DNA of 64,000 nt from CAZMZF01 sp964570765 (lineage in GTDB: Bacteria > Zixibacteria > MSB-5A5 > RBG-16-43-9): contig CAZMZF010000003.1 in the NCBI GenBank assembly GCA_964570765.1, positions 1-64,000 of the forward strand, given 5' to 3'. A model generated the notes under the pieces. That model saw only the letters and a list, made by a program, of their open reading frames with translations, did no database searches and had not been told where the DNA came from. The number at the start of each line of letters is the position of its first letter. Positions within the stretch are counted from its first letter, which is position 1. Below, piece after piece: positions 23,740-34,600 of the stretch. Position numbers and translations under genes: made by a program.

Positions 23740-26700
23740 TTAGTAAACCAGTTCCCTTATACCTGCCATCCCTTTTTCTATCTTAACCTCAGGTAAAGAT
23801 TTTATATTTATCCGGAAATAGTAACCCTGTCGATACCCGTTTACTATCCAGGTAAAGTGCCCTTCCCAGCAATGCAGGTCCCGATAGAATGTAAAAGTCT
23901 GCTCGGTAAGTTGCTTCATGGAAAAATCGTATCGGGTCAGATAACTTATATGCCACTTCTGAGTTAACCAGAAATCTAAGGAAAGGCTTACCCAGTGATT
24001 CTTAATAGTCCCGGGGGAGTATCTGGTCTCAGAATATCTGTGGCTCAAGGAGAGATTATACTCTCTACCACCCCTCTTTTGCCCTTCTTCATCTTTTTGC
24101 GCTCCCCAGATACCATTATATGATAAATCGGTGTTCAGGCTAAAGTTTAAAAGACGTAGATGAGAAAGGTCAAGCCCTTTAGTGGTTGGATTATATGGAT
24201 CATGTGTAAAAGCTAATTCAAAACCTATTCCAGGAATGGCATTAGACCTCAAGCTGGATGCAAAATTAGAGAGCTTATGCTCTTTCGCCAAGAAATTGTA
24301 GCTGGTGTTAAGAGTATAATTAAATAGCTCAAATTTTTTCTCCTTACCCTCCTTCTGGGTCTTCATTTGCAGAAGATGGGTAAAACTAAAGTTAACTGAT
24401 TGAGCTTTTCCTCCTCCACTTCCTACCCCAGTATAGCTGACATAGGCTTGATGTCTTTTTATCTCTGGAACAAAGACAAAAGCTAAGCTTGGAGTCATAA
24501 CCTGCCTGATTCCGGTTATAGAGCCCAGTTTGGGATAGAAAGTACCATAAATTGTGGTACTGGCATTTAAACCTAAGGAATAAGTACCTCTTCGAGCAGG
24601 TGAGTTGGCTTTTACCTTGCCTTTACTCTGGTCTGTTTCATAAACATAATACCAGCTCTCCCGATAATTTAACCCCGGAGACAAGACTAGCCAGCCAAAA
24701 AGTGTCTGAGGGAAATCCAGATGCAGGGCATTATCCACAGTCATAAATTTCTTCCGGGTGAAATTCTCATTGAGCCTGGCTTTGCTGTAATAGTTCTGAA
24801 AAGAGGAGGAGAAAGAAAGATAAAGGCTTTGATACCATCTTTTGGGTTGGTCAGATTTGGACTTAAAAGGTGAAAAAGAGGGTTGGGTTATCTTGAATGT
24901 AGGAAGTCTCAAGGTTTTTGAATCGGTATCTAATTTCTCCACCTGGTCAAAAGCTAAATATATACCTGCACCTGCATACTTACTGTTCAAACTCGCCTGG
25001 GAGTGGATACTCCGGTCTCTTCTCTCCTGGGCATTGAAGCTGTAATCCCGGTAATATGATTCATCGCTGATGAATCTGCCATTGGCTGAGAGTTTTGTAA
25101 TAGGGGAAATATTCTGTGAATGGCTTAAGACTAAATCCCAGCGATTATTTTTAATTTTAGTAAATCCGCTCTCCTGAACTTCCCTTTTATAAGAGCTGGC
25201 GATACTCCCATTATATAAATACCTTTTTGCATATCTGAAATTCTCCCTTAAAAGCCAGCCGGTATTCTCATAATAATCCAAACTGGTTTCTAAATCCCAG
25301 TAATCTGAAGGAGCCCAAAAATACCCTAAGTTCCGTATAAACCTTTCACCAGAAACAAAGTCTCCAACCTCGAAGGTTAAAAAGCCAGAATGTCTGCCTG
25401 GTTTGATGGGGAAGACATAAAAAGGGATTACCGCTACAGGAAGTCTCCCGATATATAAAACCACGGGCCTGGCAATCACCTTATCCTTGGTAATTATTTT
25501 CATCTTCCGGGAATAAAAATGGTAATGAGGAGTTTCCTGGTCACAGGTAGTATAACTCCCCCCGGCCGCTAAGAAAACCTCCTCCTTTATCTTCCCTAAT
25601 TCACTTCCATAGTAATAACCATCCTGAAACTCTGTCTGACCAGCTTTAACCTTACCTTTACGGGTTTTAAGATAATAGCTCATCTCCTCCCCTTTTATCT
25701 CCTCTTTCCCATCTATAAGAACCGGAAGTTGAGAAATTGTTTTTTTACCCTCTTCCTCTTTATAAATCCCTTCTGCTTTCAGGTGCTCCTTTTCTGTATG
25801 GTAGGTTACCTTTCCAGCTTTTAAAGAAACCTGCCTGAATCTTAAGCTGCAGTTATCCTCTAAATAGATTAAATTATTATCGATCTGATAATCTATCTTC
25901 TCAGCCGAATAGTTAACTGTATCTATAGAATGGAGTGAATCTTTGTTCTCTGTTAGAGAATAATATGAGCCTATCGCCCCACCCAAGACCATTATCCTTT
26001 TCAGTTTCTGTTCTTCAAAATAAAGCTCTAAACTATCACCGGAAGCTTCATTTTTAACCTGCGATAAACTATCTCTGGATGAGGGATAATATAAAGATGT
26101 GGCATTGTTTAACACCTTCACTTCTCTGAGCTTCTCATCTTCCCCCAGGAAAAAATAAAGTGACTTTCCAGCTAAGTAGCTTTCATTATATTTCTGATTT
26201 AATGAATCAACTAACTCCTTATGAGAAGCTTTAGCCTGTCCGGTAACAGTTATCTCATAGATTTTATTCTGTTTATACAAAACTTCGATTTCATCTCCGG
26301 ACAGCTCTGAAGTCTCTTTTTTCGCCAATGGATTTTCAGTAAGAGCTATCCTCTCTTCTTTGCCAAAAAGCTCCGCTTTCCCACAAGTAGCTACCATATC
26401 GCCTTTAAGGATATGAACATTTTTTATCGCTTTTCCCCTTCTAAGCTCTACATAATATTCTAACGTATCCGCCATAACCGTAAGGGAACTGTCTTTTGAC
26501 TGGGGATTATAGATTAATGAAGGAGACTCGGTGAATAAAAGATACTTTTTGATTCGATTATACTCTCCATGACCTCCTAATACAACCGCCTTCTCCTTTT
26601 TACTCTCCAGTTTCACGTTTTCATCCGCCACTATCTTTTTCAACCTCTGATAATAGGTAACTCTTTCTGCGGACAATACCTGATCAGGGTCCTCGACTTT

Positions 26701-26946
26701 TACATTTCCGATAAAGACCAAAAGCCCAGCCAAACGATACCAGACCGCCCGGTCAGAATAAAGTTCCGAGTTGCCATGTCGAAAATGGACATTCCCGTTC
26801 AGATTCACAATTACATTTTCTTTTTCCATCCGTAATTCAGACAGGTCAGCATGTAAAAGCTCAACCGGCTCTTTCTCATTCACCTGAGCGGGTGTAGAGT
26901 TGAAAGCTAAGAGAAATCCTATGATTAAAAAAACTATCTTTTTCAT
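23740..26946 (-). CDS. lptD: LPS-assembly outer-membrane protein LptD
   Basis: A 1068-residue protein with a signal peptide and several N-terminal OstA/LptA-like beta-jellyroll repeats (VNLNGNVHFRHGNSELYSDRAVWY, SLTVMADTLEYYVELRRGKAIKNV). A large C-terminal LptD beta-barrel follows (from about residue 490, with GGSYTTCDQETPHYHFYSRKMKI and VYIGRLPVAVIPFYVFPIKPGRHSG). It inserts lipopolysaccharide into the outer leaflet. The protein is longer than the E. coli one (784 residues) because the OstA region is extended, as is usual in the FCB group. Its presence indicates an LPS-bearing outer membrane. Confidence 0.9.
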   Translation of the reverse strand: MKKIVFLIIGFLLAFNSTPAQVNEKEPVELLHADLSELRMEKENVIVNLNGNVHFRHGNSELYSDRAVWYRLAGLLVFIGNVKVEDPDQVLSAERVTYYQRLKKIVADENVKLESKKEKAVVLGGHGEYNRIKKYLLFTESPSLIYNPQSKDSSLTVMADTLEYYVELRRGKAIKNVHILKGDMVATCGKAELFGKEERIALTENPLAKKETSELSGDEIEVLYKQNKIYEITVTGQAKASHKELVDSLNQKYNESYLAGKSLYFFLGEDEKLREVKVLNNATSLYYPSSRDSLSQVKNEASGDSLELYFEEQKLKRIMVLGGAIGSYYSLTENKDSLHSIDTVNYSAEKIDYQIDNNLIYLEDNCSLRFRQVSLKAGKVTYHTEKEHLKAEGIYKEEEGKKTISQLPVLIDGKEEIKGEEMSYYLKTRKGKVKAGQTEFQDGYYYGSELGKIKEEVFLAAGGSYTTCDQETPHYHFYSRKMKIITKDKVIARPVVLYIGRLPVAVIPFYVFPIKPGRHSGFLTFEVGDFVSGERFIRNLGYFWAPSDYWDLETSLDYYENTGWLLRENFRYAKRYLYNGSIASSYKREVQESGFTKIKNNRWDLVLSHSQNISPITKLSANGRFISDESYYRDYSFNAQERRDRSIHSQASLNSKYAGAGIYLAFDQVEKLDTDSKTLRLPTFKITQPSFSPFKSKSDQPKRWYQSLYLSFSSSFQNYYSKARLNENFTRKKFMTVDNALHLDFPQTLFGWLVLSPGLNYRESWYYVYETDQSKGKVKANSPARRGTYSLGLNASTTIYGTFYPKLGSITGIRQVMTPSLAFVFVPEIKRHQAYVSYTGVGSGGGKAQSVNFSFTHLLQMKTQKEGKEKKFELFNYTLNTSYNFLAKEHKLSNFASSLRSNAIPGIGFELAFTHDPYNPTTKGLDLSHLRLLNFSLNTDLSYNGIWGAQKDEEGQKRGGREYNLSLSHRYSETRYSPGTIKNHWVSLSLDFWLTQKWHISYLTRYDFSMKQLTEQTFTFYRDLHCWEGHFTWIVNGYRQGYYFRINIKSLPEVKIEKGMAGIRELVY

Positions 26947-26966
26947 TTACTTCTACGCCTGTGTAA

Positions 26967-26990
26967 GGACACGGCATGCCGTGCCCCTAC
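26967..26990 (-). repeat. GTAG-headed REP upstream of lptD
   Basis: Arms CACGGC/GCCGTG plus two outer GC pairs across one mismatch and a 2-nt loop, with CTAC at 26987-26990 (GTAG on the minus strand). Confidence 0.8.
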
Positions 26991-27198
26991 CATCTTATTA
27001 ATATTTCATCCTAAAATATCTTTTAGTTAGAACAAAATCAAGAACAAATGAAGCCAGAGCAAATTACATCACACTGTAATAGTTCTTCTACCTAATTTAT
27101 ACATCTGTCATCTGCAATCGTTTCTTCTTTTATACTCTTGACTTTTTGAAATCAAAAGATAAATTAACCCAATCTGCCTCAGGCGGATTGGTCACAGT

Positions 27199-27224
27199 GT
27201 AGCATCGGGCTTTATTGCCCGATG
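27199..27224 (+). repeat. GTAG-headed REP before the glycosyltransferase gene
   Basis: GTAG (27199-27202), arms CATCGGGC/GCCCGATG and a TTTATT loop. It ends 16 bp before the glycosyltransferase start. Confidence 0.85.
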
Positions 27225-27240
27225 GATAAGAATTTAAAGT

Positions 27241-28458
27241 TTGGCAAATTTAAAAAGAAATTTGAGCATAATAAATCCAATCCTTTTCACCTTAGTCCTC
27301 ATCACCAGTTTCTGTTGTTTACTTTCCCTTTACAGCGTCCTTAAAGTTGTAAATCGGTCTAAAAAACTAGCTTCCCTCCCTAAAGGTACATCTTCAAATC
27401 AGGTCACAGAGGGGGAAAATGTAAATCAACTTGAAGCAAATTTTCCTCCTGTCTCCATTTTAAAACCACTACAGGGAACTGATCCTGGATTAAAAACAAA
27501 CCTTTCCTCCTTCTGTCAACTGGATTATCCAGTTTATGAGCTGATTTTCTGTCTGGAAAAAGAAGAAGACCCGGCTTTAGATATCGTAAGAGAGCTTCAG
27601 AAAGAATATACCCAAATCTCCATAAAGACTGCCATAGATAAGAATCGCTATGGTTATAATCCAAAAGTCAACAATCTCATCCGCGGGCTAAGTAAAGCTT
27701 CTTATGATTTAATCCTGATAAGCGATGCGGATGTCTGCCCGGATAAAGATTATCTACAGGATACTGCCATCCTCTTTCAAGACCCATCTGTGGGAATGGT
27801 TACCAATCTCATCCGTGGAAAAGGAAAAGGCTCCTTAGGAGCAATCTTAGAAAACCTGAACCTGAATTACTTTGTTTTAGGAGGAACTTGCTTTCTTTAT
27901 CATTTCTTCGGATATACTTGTGTTACAGGAAAATCTGTCCTTTTAAGAAAAGATGATTTAGAAAAGATCGGCGGGTTTTCCAGCGTAAAAAACTTCTTAG
28001 CGGAAGATCAGATCCTGGAGAAGAAATTAATCCGTCTCGGGAAAAAAGTGGTCCTTTCCAATCACCTGATTACCAGCAATAACTACAAAAGACCATTATC
28101 AAAGTTTTTCACCCGTAATCTCCGCTGGTCCCAGATGCGCATGCAGTTAGGTGGTTTGGGCTACCTTTCGGAGTTTCTGGGAAATCCTCTCCTCTTCGCC
28201 CTAATCCTGTTCATACTTTCTTCATTTTCTACTTTCTCCTTTTTAGCTTTAGTAAGCACAGGTTTTTTTAAGATAATTCTGGAGTCGATACAGGGAAAAC
28301 TAATTCAAGCTGAGGCAGGTTTCCTGCCTTATCTTTTAATCCCTTTGAAAGACCTGTTGATAGGCTTACTCTGGTTTTTTCCATTTTTTAAAACCTCTAT
28401 CGAATGGCGAGGTAGTAAATTCAAGCTCAAAAGATATACCGAATTAGAGCCACTTTGA
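27241..28458 (+). CDS. GT21-like membrane glycosyltransferase (ceramide glucosyltransferase/HpnI type)
   Basis: A 405-residue membrane glycosyltransferase. One N-terminal helix, then a GT-A domain with VSILKPLQGTDPGL, LISDADV (the D-x-D equivalent), AEDQ (catalytic aspartate region) and RNLRW, the (R/Q)xxRW motif of GT21, followed by two or three C-terminal membrane helices. It would transfer a sugar to a lipid on the cytoplasmic membrane; relatives make glucosylceramide or process hopanoids. The given start is a TTG without a clear ribosome-binding site. A second TTG seven codons later is an alternative. Confidence 0.82.
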   Translation: MANLKRNLSIINPILFTLVLITSFCCLLSLYSVLKVVNRSKKLASLPKGTSSNQVTEGENVNQLEANFPPVSILKPLQGTDPGLKTNLSSFCQLDYPVYELIFCLEKEEDPALDIVRELQKEYTQISIKTAIDKNRYGYNPKVNNLIRGLSKASYDLILISDADVCPDKDYLQDTAILFQDPSVGMVTNLIRGKGKGSLGAILENLNLNYFVLGGTCFLYHFFGYTCVTGKSVLLRKDDLEKIGGFSSVKNFLAEDQILEKKLIRLGKKVVLSNHLITSNNYKRPLSKFFTRNLRWSQMRMQLGGLGYLSEFLGNPLLFALILFILSSFSTFSFLALVSTGFFKIILESIQGKLIQAEAGFLPYLLIPLKDLLIGLLWFFPFFKTSIEWRGSKFKLKRYTELEPL

Positions 28459-28606
28459 CCTTCGTGCTAACCTGTTTTAGCAGGTATGAAAATCACAATT
28501 GAGCATCCTGAAAGTTTATGTTCAAGTTTTTCTCATAACTTCATTTTTTGATTGACAATCAAACATTCTCTTAATAGCTTTAAAAAAACTAAAGGAGGAG
28601 AAGATT

Positions 28607-29842
28607 ATGAAAGCTTTAGTCTTCGGTGGTACCGGAAAAGTTGGGGCTGCAGTAGCCTTGGATTTAGCCAAAGATAGAGAGATTATAAATGTAGGGATTG
28701 TAGGCAGGCATAAGGATGCCTTGCAGAAAACAAAAAAGTGGATTGGTAGCGATAAGGTAACACCGCATATCCTCGACATCGCAGACCAGAAGGAAACCAA
28801 GAAATTAATGAAACAATACGATGTGGGTGTGATTGCACTACCGGATAGGAGGACAAGTTATAAAGTTGTCAAAGCCGCAGTTGAGTCTGGATTGGACGTT
28901 GTTGATATGTTAGAGGAGTACCACCGCAGACCAGACCAGTATGAGACCGAAGGGCTGGAAGTTCCTAAAGGGATGACGCTGGATCAATATGGAGATTGGC
29001 TTCATAATAAAGCCATAGAGAATGGTGTAACTTTCGTTGACGGGATGGGATTTGCACCCGGTCTAAGCAATGTAACTGTTGGAGAAGGGATCAGGAAACT
29101 GGATTCCACTGAGAAAGCTATTGCCAGGGTTGGAGGAATTCCCTGCAAGGAGGCTGCGCAAAAACATCCGTTAAGATATATGATCACCTGGGCATTCGAC
29201 CATGTGCTAAGAGAATATATGATTAAGGTGAAGGTGATTAAAAATGGTAAAGCGGTGGAGGTAGACGCAACCAGCGATCTGGAAAGCTTTAGATTCAAGC
29301 AATTAGGTAAAGATGAAGAATTACAGTGTGCAATTACCCCTGGTATGCCGAGTTTTCTTTATACCCGACCACAGCTTAAAGAATTTGCTGAAAAGACTGT
29401 CCGCTGGCCCGGGCACTGGCAGGGAGTCCAGACCTTAAAGGAGTGTGGGCTGCTTGACATTACGCCAACCAAATTCAAAGGTGTAAAAATTATGCCACGA
29501 GAGTTTTTATTGTCTCTAATAACCCCTAAGCTCCAGCAGCGTGAAGGTGATACGGATGTATGTGTTATGTATAACAACCTGACCGGAGTAAAAGATGGCA
29601 AGAAAATGAAAATCGAATATTTTATGTGGGATGAAGCAGACAAAAAGAACGGTATCTCCTCCATGGCCAGAGTAACCGGATTCCCCTGTGCTATAACTGC
29701 CAAGCTTTTACTGGAGAAAAAGATAAAAGAAAAAGGGATAGTTCCACCTGAGGATTGCATAAAAGGAGCGCTTTACCCGGAATTTATGCAGGAGTTAAAG
29801 AAAAGAAACATAAACATACTTGAGATCATTACAGCTATATAA
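28607..29842 (+). CDS. Saccharopine dehydrogenase-family oxidoreductase
   Basis: A 411-residue soluble enzyme with an N-terminal Rossmann domain (ALVFGGTGKVGAAVALDLA, then VGIVGRHKDAL). The saccharopine/lysine-dehydrogenase-type middle contains VVDMLEEYH and GVTFVDGMGFAPGLSNV, and the C-terminal part holds ISSMARVTGFPCAITAKLLL. The family reduces imines formed between amino acids and keto acids or oxidises related amines using NAD(P). The substrate cannot be named. A very good ribosome-binding site (AAAGGAGGAG) precedes the ATG. No lysine-pathway neighbours are present. Confidence 0.85.
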   Translation: MKALVFGGTGKVGAAVALDLAKDREIINVGIVGRHKDALQKTKKWIGSDKVTPHILDIADQKETKKLMKQYDVGVIALPDRRTSYKVVKAAVESGLDVVDMLEEYHRRPDQYETEGLEVPKGMTLDQYGDWLHNKAIENGVTFVDGMGFAPGLSNVTVGEGIRKLDSTEKAIARVGGIPCKEAAQKHPLRYMITWAFDHVLREYMIKVKVIKNGKAVEVDATSDLESFRFKQLGKDEELQCAITPGMPSFLYTRPQLKEFAEKTVRWPGHWQGVQTLKECGLLDITPTKFKGVKIMPREFLLSLITPKLQQREGDTDVCVMYNNLTGVKDGKKMKIEYFMWDEADKKNGISSMARVTGFPCAITAKLLLEKKIKEKGIVPPEDCIKGALYPEFMQELKKRNINILEIITAI

Positions 29843-29886
29843 AATAACTGGAGTATAAACCTTCAGGCTTACTATAAATAACTAAG

Positions 29887-29909
29887 GTAGCCGCAGACTT
29901 TAGTCTGCG
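29887..29909 (+). repeat. GTAG-headed REP (CGCAGACT stem)
   Basis: GTAG (29887-29890), arms CGCAGACT/AGTCTGCG and a 2-nt loop within the TTTA-type centre. It starts a cluster of palindromes (29887-30048) that fills the gap between the saccharopine-dehydrogenase-like gene and the UbiA gene. Confidence 0.85.
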
Positions 29910-29939
29910 TGAAATTCATTCGATTGAATTTTTAGGTGA

Positions 29940-30048
29940 CCGTCGGGTCCCCTGACCCGACGGCAGCCTTGCCAGGTCAGGGGACCTGATAAGCACTGTA
30001 AAAAGCTTACGCACAGAGAAAGATATGTCAGGACTAAGGTCCTGACAT
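29940..30048. repeat. Composite of GACCCGAC- and GTCAGGAC-type palindromes
   Basis: Three hairpins in tandem: CCGTCGGGT/ACCCGACGG at 29940-29963, CAGGTC/GACCTG at 29973-29988, and ATGTCAGGAC/GTCCTGACAT at 30025-30048. The first two can also pair with each other (GGTCCCCTGACC with GGTCAGGGGACC). The same order recurs at 43142-43300. Confidence 0.8.
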
Positions 30049-30098
30049 AACGCTTATTCCAGAAGTTTCTTATAAACACTTTCAAGGAAGAATATAAA

Positions 30099-31001
30099 AT
30101 GAGCCTTAAAACCTATTTTCTCGAAACCCGTCCTCAGTTTCTCATACTTTCTTTGGTCCTGATAATTTTAGCCACTTCTATGGCCTGGTATGATGGAATT
30201 TTTAATATTAAATATACCCTTTTAACTTTCTTGGGACTTCTCCTCCTGCATATTTCCGTTAACACTCTGAACGACTATTTTGACTACAAAAGTGGAATTG
30301 ACCTTAAAGTTAAAAGAACCCCATTCAGTGGAGGTACTGGCTTAATTCCCTCTGGCAAAATCACAGCCAGACAAACCTTCTGGCTGGGGATGACCTCATT
30401 TATCCTGGCAGTGCCTATAGGAGTTTACTTTGTTTTGAACAAGGGATTTTATCTTCTCCCCATTTTCATCCTCGGTGCGATTTTTGTTCTTTTTTATACC
30501 AGCCTTTTGGCCAAACTCGGGTCTGGAATATCTGAAATCTCGGCGGGTTTAGGCTTGGGCACCTTACCGGTTTTAGGGGTATATCTGATCCTGAATAAAG
30601 GTTTTTCCTTCCCTGTCCTTTTTGCCTGCATCCCTTCTGGAATTTTAGTATGCAATCTTCTGTACTTGAACGAATTTCCAGACGTGGAGGCAGATATAAC
30701 GGGCAAGAGAAAAACCCTACCTATCATTTTAGGCAAAGATAGAGCCGCCATATTATACTCAGCCTTAACCCTGCTGGTTTATCTCTGGATTATTCTGGGC
30801 GTGATATTGAAAATTATGCCTCCCTTTACATTGATTGCTATACTCACCTTGCCCATAGCTTTCAAAGCCATCCGAGGCTCCACCGAGCATGCTGATATGA
30901 ATAAATTTATCCCGGCACAGGGTGCAAATGTCCTAATAGTATTACTCACTCAATTTCTTTTAGGGATTGGCTATATATTAGCAAAAGTTATATCACTATA
31001 A
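30099..31001 (+). CDS. UbiA-family prenyltransferase (MenA-like)
   Basis: A 300-residue integral membrane protein with about eight helices. The first prenyl-diphosphate/Mg motif is NDYFDYKSGID and the second is NEFPDVEAD, the two Asp-rich signatures of the UbiA superfamily. The arrangement and GTGLIPSGKIT resemble 1,4-dihydroxy-2-naphthoate prenyltransferase (menaquinone synthesis), but no other men gene is present, so the acceptor is uncertain. An AGGAAG ribosome-binding site precedes the ATG. Confidence 0.82.
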   Translation: MSLKTYFLETRPQFLILSLVLIILATSMAWYDGIFNIKYTLLTFLGLLLLHISVNTLNDYFDYKSGIDLKVKRTPFSGGTGLIPSGKITARQTFWLGMTSFILAVPIGVYFVLNKGFYLLPIFILGAIFVLFYTSLLAKLGSGISEISAGLGLGTLPVLGVYLILNKGFSFPVLFACIPSGILVCNLLYLNEFPDVEADITGKRKTLPIILGKDRAAILYSALTLLVYLWIILGVILKIMPPFTLIAILTLPIAFKAIRGSTEHADMNKFIPAQGANVLIVLLTQFLLGIGYILAKVISL

Positions 31002-31035
31002 CCCTTTTAGTAAAGTAGTTAACTTACGCCCCAAA

Positions 31036-31072
31036 AAAAGTGCCTGTCAAAAAAACACCTGACAGGCACTTT
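31036..31072 (-). terminator. Intrinsic terminator after tRNA-Glu
   Basis: Twelve-bp arms AAGTGCCTGTCA/TGACAGGCACTT, with a run of seven Ts on the minus strand, just 7 bp downstream of the tRNA-Glu CCA end. It also faces the end of the UbiA gene. Confidence 0.85.
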
Positions 31073-31078
31073 AACTTC

Positions 31079-31154
31079 TGGTAGCGCTACGGGGAGTCGA
31101 ACCCCGGTTTGATGGCTGAGAACCACCCGTCCTGGGCCACTAGACGATAGCGCC
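31079..31154 (-). tRNA. tRNA-Glu (anticodon CUC)
   Basis: A full cloverleaf on the minus strand: acceptor GGCGCTA/TAGCGCT, D-arm GTCTAGTGGCCCAGGAC, anticodon stem GGTGG/CCATC with loop TTCTCAG (anticodon CTC), T-arm CGGGG TTCGACT CCCCG and an encoded CCA. Confidence 0.93.
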
Positions 31155-31359
31155 ACGCGAAAAAACGGTTAATGGTTCATAGTTGATAGTTCATAGTAAT
31201 TTTCTTCTACTATGAATCATGAACCATCCACTATCCACTGTTTTCCTGGCTGGGCTAGTGGACGATTTTAGAACTTTTCTGATCCATAATCCCCAGTTCG
31301 TTGCCACTAATATAGCTCCTATTTGAAATTAGGCAAGTGAAAAATCAGATCTTGCAAAG

Positions 31360-31404
31360 CGTCCCCAACGAGATTTGAACTCGTGTCACCGTCGTGAAAG
31401 GGCG
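31360..31404 (-). pseudogene. 3'-half tRNA-Glu(UUC) remnant
   Basis: On the minus strand an anticodon loop CTTTCAC (anticodon TTC), the 3' anticodon strand GACGG, a T-arm ACGAG TTCAAAT CTCGT, the 3' acceptor strand TGGGGAC and a discriminator G are present. The D-arm and 5' acceptor strand are absent, replaced by unrelated sequence. A tRNA cut near the anticodon loop is the usual footprint left by an integrase-type element at its far attachment site. Confidence 0.7.
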
Positions 31405-31615
31405 AAAAAGACCACAAAGAAAGACACCAAGTTATAGAAAGGCTCTGCCCAACAACCTTCTAACTCGATTAAACATAATAAATTAAACCGAGACAATCAA
31501 TAACAATCCGAAAATTGATTTTTCTGAATTTCGGGTTATTTTGGCATATTTTGGTCACAAAATGGTCACAAGAACTTGTTACAGAATTCTGAATACCCTA
31601 TTGAGCTAGATGAGG
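31405..31615. other. Intergenic DNA next to the tRNA-Glu remnant
   Basis: AT-rich sequence without a credible gene. It contains the direct repeat GGTCACAAAATGGTCACA at about 31553-31570. A possible decayed integrase end could not be confirmed in any frame. Confidence 0.35.
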
Positions 31616-34600
31616 CTATTTAACTACAATCTCGTCTACAAAAAGCCATGCTTTGTTCCCTTTGCTTGAATGCCAATCCGGGAGGGTCCCAATGTTTTTT
31701 GCTTTGATTCGGATATATCTTCCGTTTACTTCTTTCAGGCTCACGGTTAAATCTTTGACAGAATTCCCTTGACTCTCTTTCGGAGCTTCGTAGGTCTCAA
31801 CTGCTACGATCTTAAACTTCTTTCCGTCATTTGAAACCGCCACCTCTACAGCAGTGGGAAGAAAAATCCAAGAGGGATTATCAGATAAACAACCCAGGGT
31901 AACTTGATTTATTTTTTTCTTTTCGCCTAAATCTAAAATCGCTTCTAAATCATTCCTCTCAGATCCCTGCCAGGCTTTGTCCGAATAAGAGGTCGACCCT
32001 CTTCTCGAGTCAATCAATGCCTTATCCCCGGCACTGGGATAATCTGGAGAATAAGTGGACAGATATTGAATACCCTTGACTATGTATGCATTATAATAAT
32101 TAGCAGTTGATATTGGGCTGGGATTTTTTCCTTTACCCAGGGCAAGAGCCTTTACTGTGGTAGGTTTATCAATCCTGAACGGTTCCGAATATAAGGGAGA
32201 ATTACCAGTGGGCTCAGTCCCGTCTATGGTACACCTTATTGCTGCTCCAGAATCTGCAGGTACAATACTTACAATAGTTGACTTCCCCTCCTCAATTATG
32301 TAGAACTCCGGTGTTATTTTAGGTGGCGCGCAGACCTGAAACCTCTCATAATCTGCCGGATTATAGTTGAGCGTGTCAAAAAGTGTGCTTGCGGGAAAGG
32401 TTGCGTCATTTTCATTCTCTGCCAGAGAGACTGCTAAGATCTTTATCTTTTCATTCTGGGGCAGGGTGATTTCCTTTGTGCCGATGGGTAGATCAAGCTT
32501 ACATTTGTAGAGGTAGGCATAACTGTAAGGGTCGTCTTCACCGTTTTTGAGATGACGATGCGTGGTAAAATAAGCAACATCACCTTTTCTGACGTAACCA
32601 GGAACAAGTCCCGTAAAGAAAATGTTATCCCATTCATAGTCCCATTCCTGCCATCTGTAACCATACCATTTGCGATTGTCCCACTGGCCTATAAAACCAT
32701 CCCATTTTGGAATGCTGACCCGAGAAGGTTTACCATCGAGCTTGAAGTCTCCCCTGGTGTCATCCTCGGTCGAGGCAGCAAGAAGATAAACCCAGCTGAA
32801 TTTTCCTTCAGGCAGAAAAATCGATTGCCCATTGCAGGAAAATGCATTCTTTTCACCATCGGTTTTTGAACCAAGGCTGAACACGATTCCTTCACTTATT
32901 ATTGTGTCAGGTAACATCTCAGCTGGCAGGGAATTTCCAGAAAGGTCAAAGCTCCCATCTGATCTATTATCATTAGTGCTGATAACGTCTGCATTATAGT
33001 TAAGCTTAACTGTCTGGCATATGGGTGGGCTTAATTTCTTAGAGGGGGGAGCAAGTTTGACCGCAAATGCCTTAATATGATAAGGCTTCATATCAAGAAC
33101 CAGTTCCCCCTTCTTAATCACAGCCTCAGCTAAAGGTTGTTCCTGTCCATTCACTTCTTTTGCCGAGATAAGAGGCTTAGCTATTGTAAGCTTTATATCT
33201 TTAGAGAAGACCCCTTTGGTTTCCTGAAGGCGAATTATGATCTCATCGCTATTCTCTCCCTTCTTAAGGGCAGTAACAGCTATATCCGGATTACTTAGAT
33301 GAAGAAATGAAAAAGTTTTTCCCAAGAATCCTTTGTGCGATGTGGTTTGAAACACCAAAAGGGGCTGATTAAGTCTTGCACCCTGCCAGTTTGAATTCCC
33401 ATCTCTCCAATCTCCTCTGTGTCCATAAAGGGCGTAGCAGATCTCGTGTTTGCCAAAATCCTGAGTTGCCTGATCCTTGTAGTCGTTTCTTACACCAGGT
33501 GTATACAGGAGGGTGAGACGCAGAACATTGTCTGTTGGCTTATCAGAGCCGTACTTGCAGTCTTCTAGGATTGAAACACCATAGGTTCCACTTGAATCTG
33601 TCAGGTCGAACCACTGGTGAGATGGCACCTCGAATTTCTTAGGGTCGTTATTTCCTCGTTGGACAATCCCCACACCAGTATTATAAGAAGCAAGATGATT
33701 TGAGACCGCAAGAGGAAATGAGGCTTTGAGAGATGCCTCTTGTGTGAACCAGTCTATGTAGTTATAAAATACAATCTGATCTGCACTTCCTCCTGCAGAC
33801 AGACGAATAAGCTGAACGAATTTTGATCTGCGCGATTCACGCTTTATTTCCAGAGCAACCCGTACCGGACCTACCTCAACTATGCGAATGGATGCTGGAC
33901 CTTCGACATAACCGACAGGAGGATTTTGTCTGTCGTTCCAGTCCATATTCCAGGCTGGCCACTGCTGCGGGCACTCATGCAGGAAGGCGAGCCTGGCTGG
34001 CTCGGATAAAAGCTGGTGATTGGCGCTCTTGTCGTATATGCTTTCAACATCCCCGGAAGAATTAACTTTCACAAAATATCTAGAATTTTCTAAAGCTGAA
34101 TTTGTGATTTTTAAGCCTGTTTCCATTCCGCTGCCTGTTTCTGAAGCACGAACATCGTAAGTTCTGAAACCCAAGGAGGGAACAGTCACCAGAAATAAGA
34201 CCGTAATCTTATTTCCTTCAGTTTTAGTAATCTGAGATGGAACTTCTCGCTGATTTGGGTCAAAAACCTGTACAGCCTTTGGCACGTTAGGAAAGGTTAT
34301 TCGGGCTTCAACTACGTCTTCTCGTTCTATGGATAAAGGGTTGAACACTACTAAGGGAATTCCTTTCACCTGCGTATCCAGACCCCTGGCAACCGCACCA
34401 ACCGCATCTGACAGAACTCCACTGAATTGATTGGCTGCGAGCAGCTCATCGTTCCAGGAATATTCATAAGCTTTTGGAACGCAGGTGCCAGCCAGGATGT
34501 CATGAAACTGTCCGCCCAGAACCAGGCGCCAGGCTTCGTTGATCTTATTCCGGGGGTAACTGATTCCTCCTAAATAATCGCCGATAACCGAAGATGCCTC

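Noticed and set aside
31405..31615. Remnant of a tyrosine recombinase gene beside the tRNA-Glu relic
   Set aside because: The interval was read in the likely frames, but only short stretches between stop codons were found, with no R...HxxR...Y motif.
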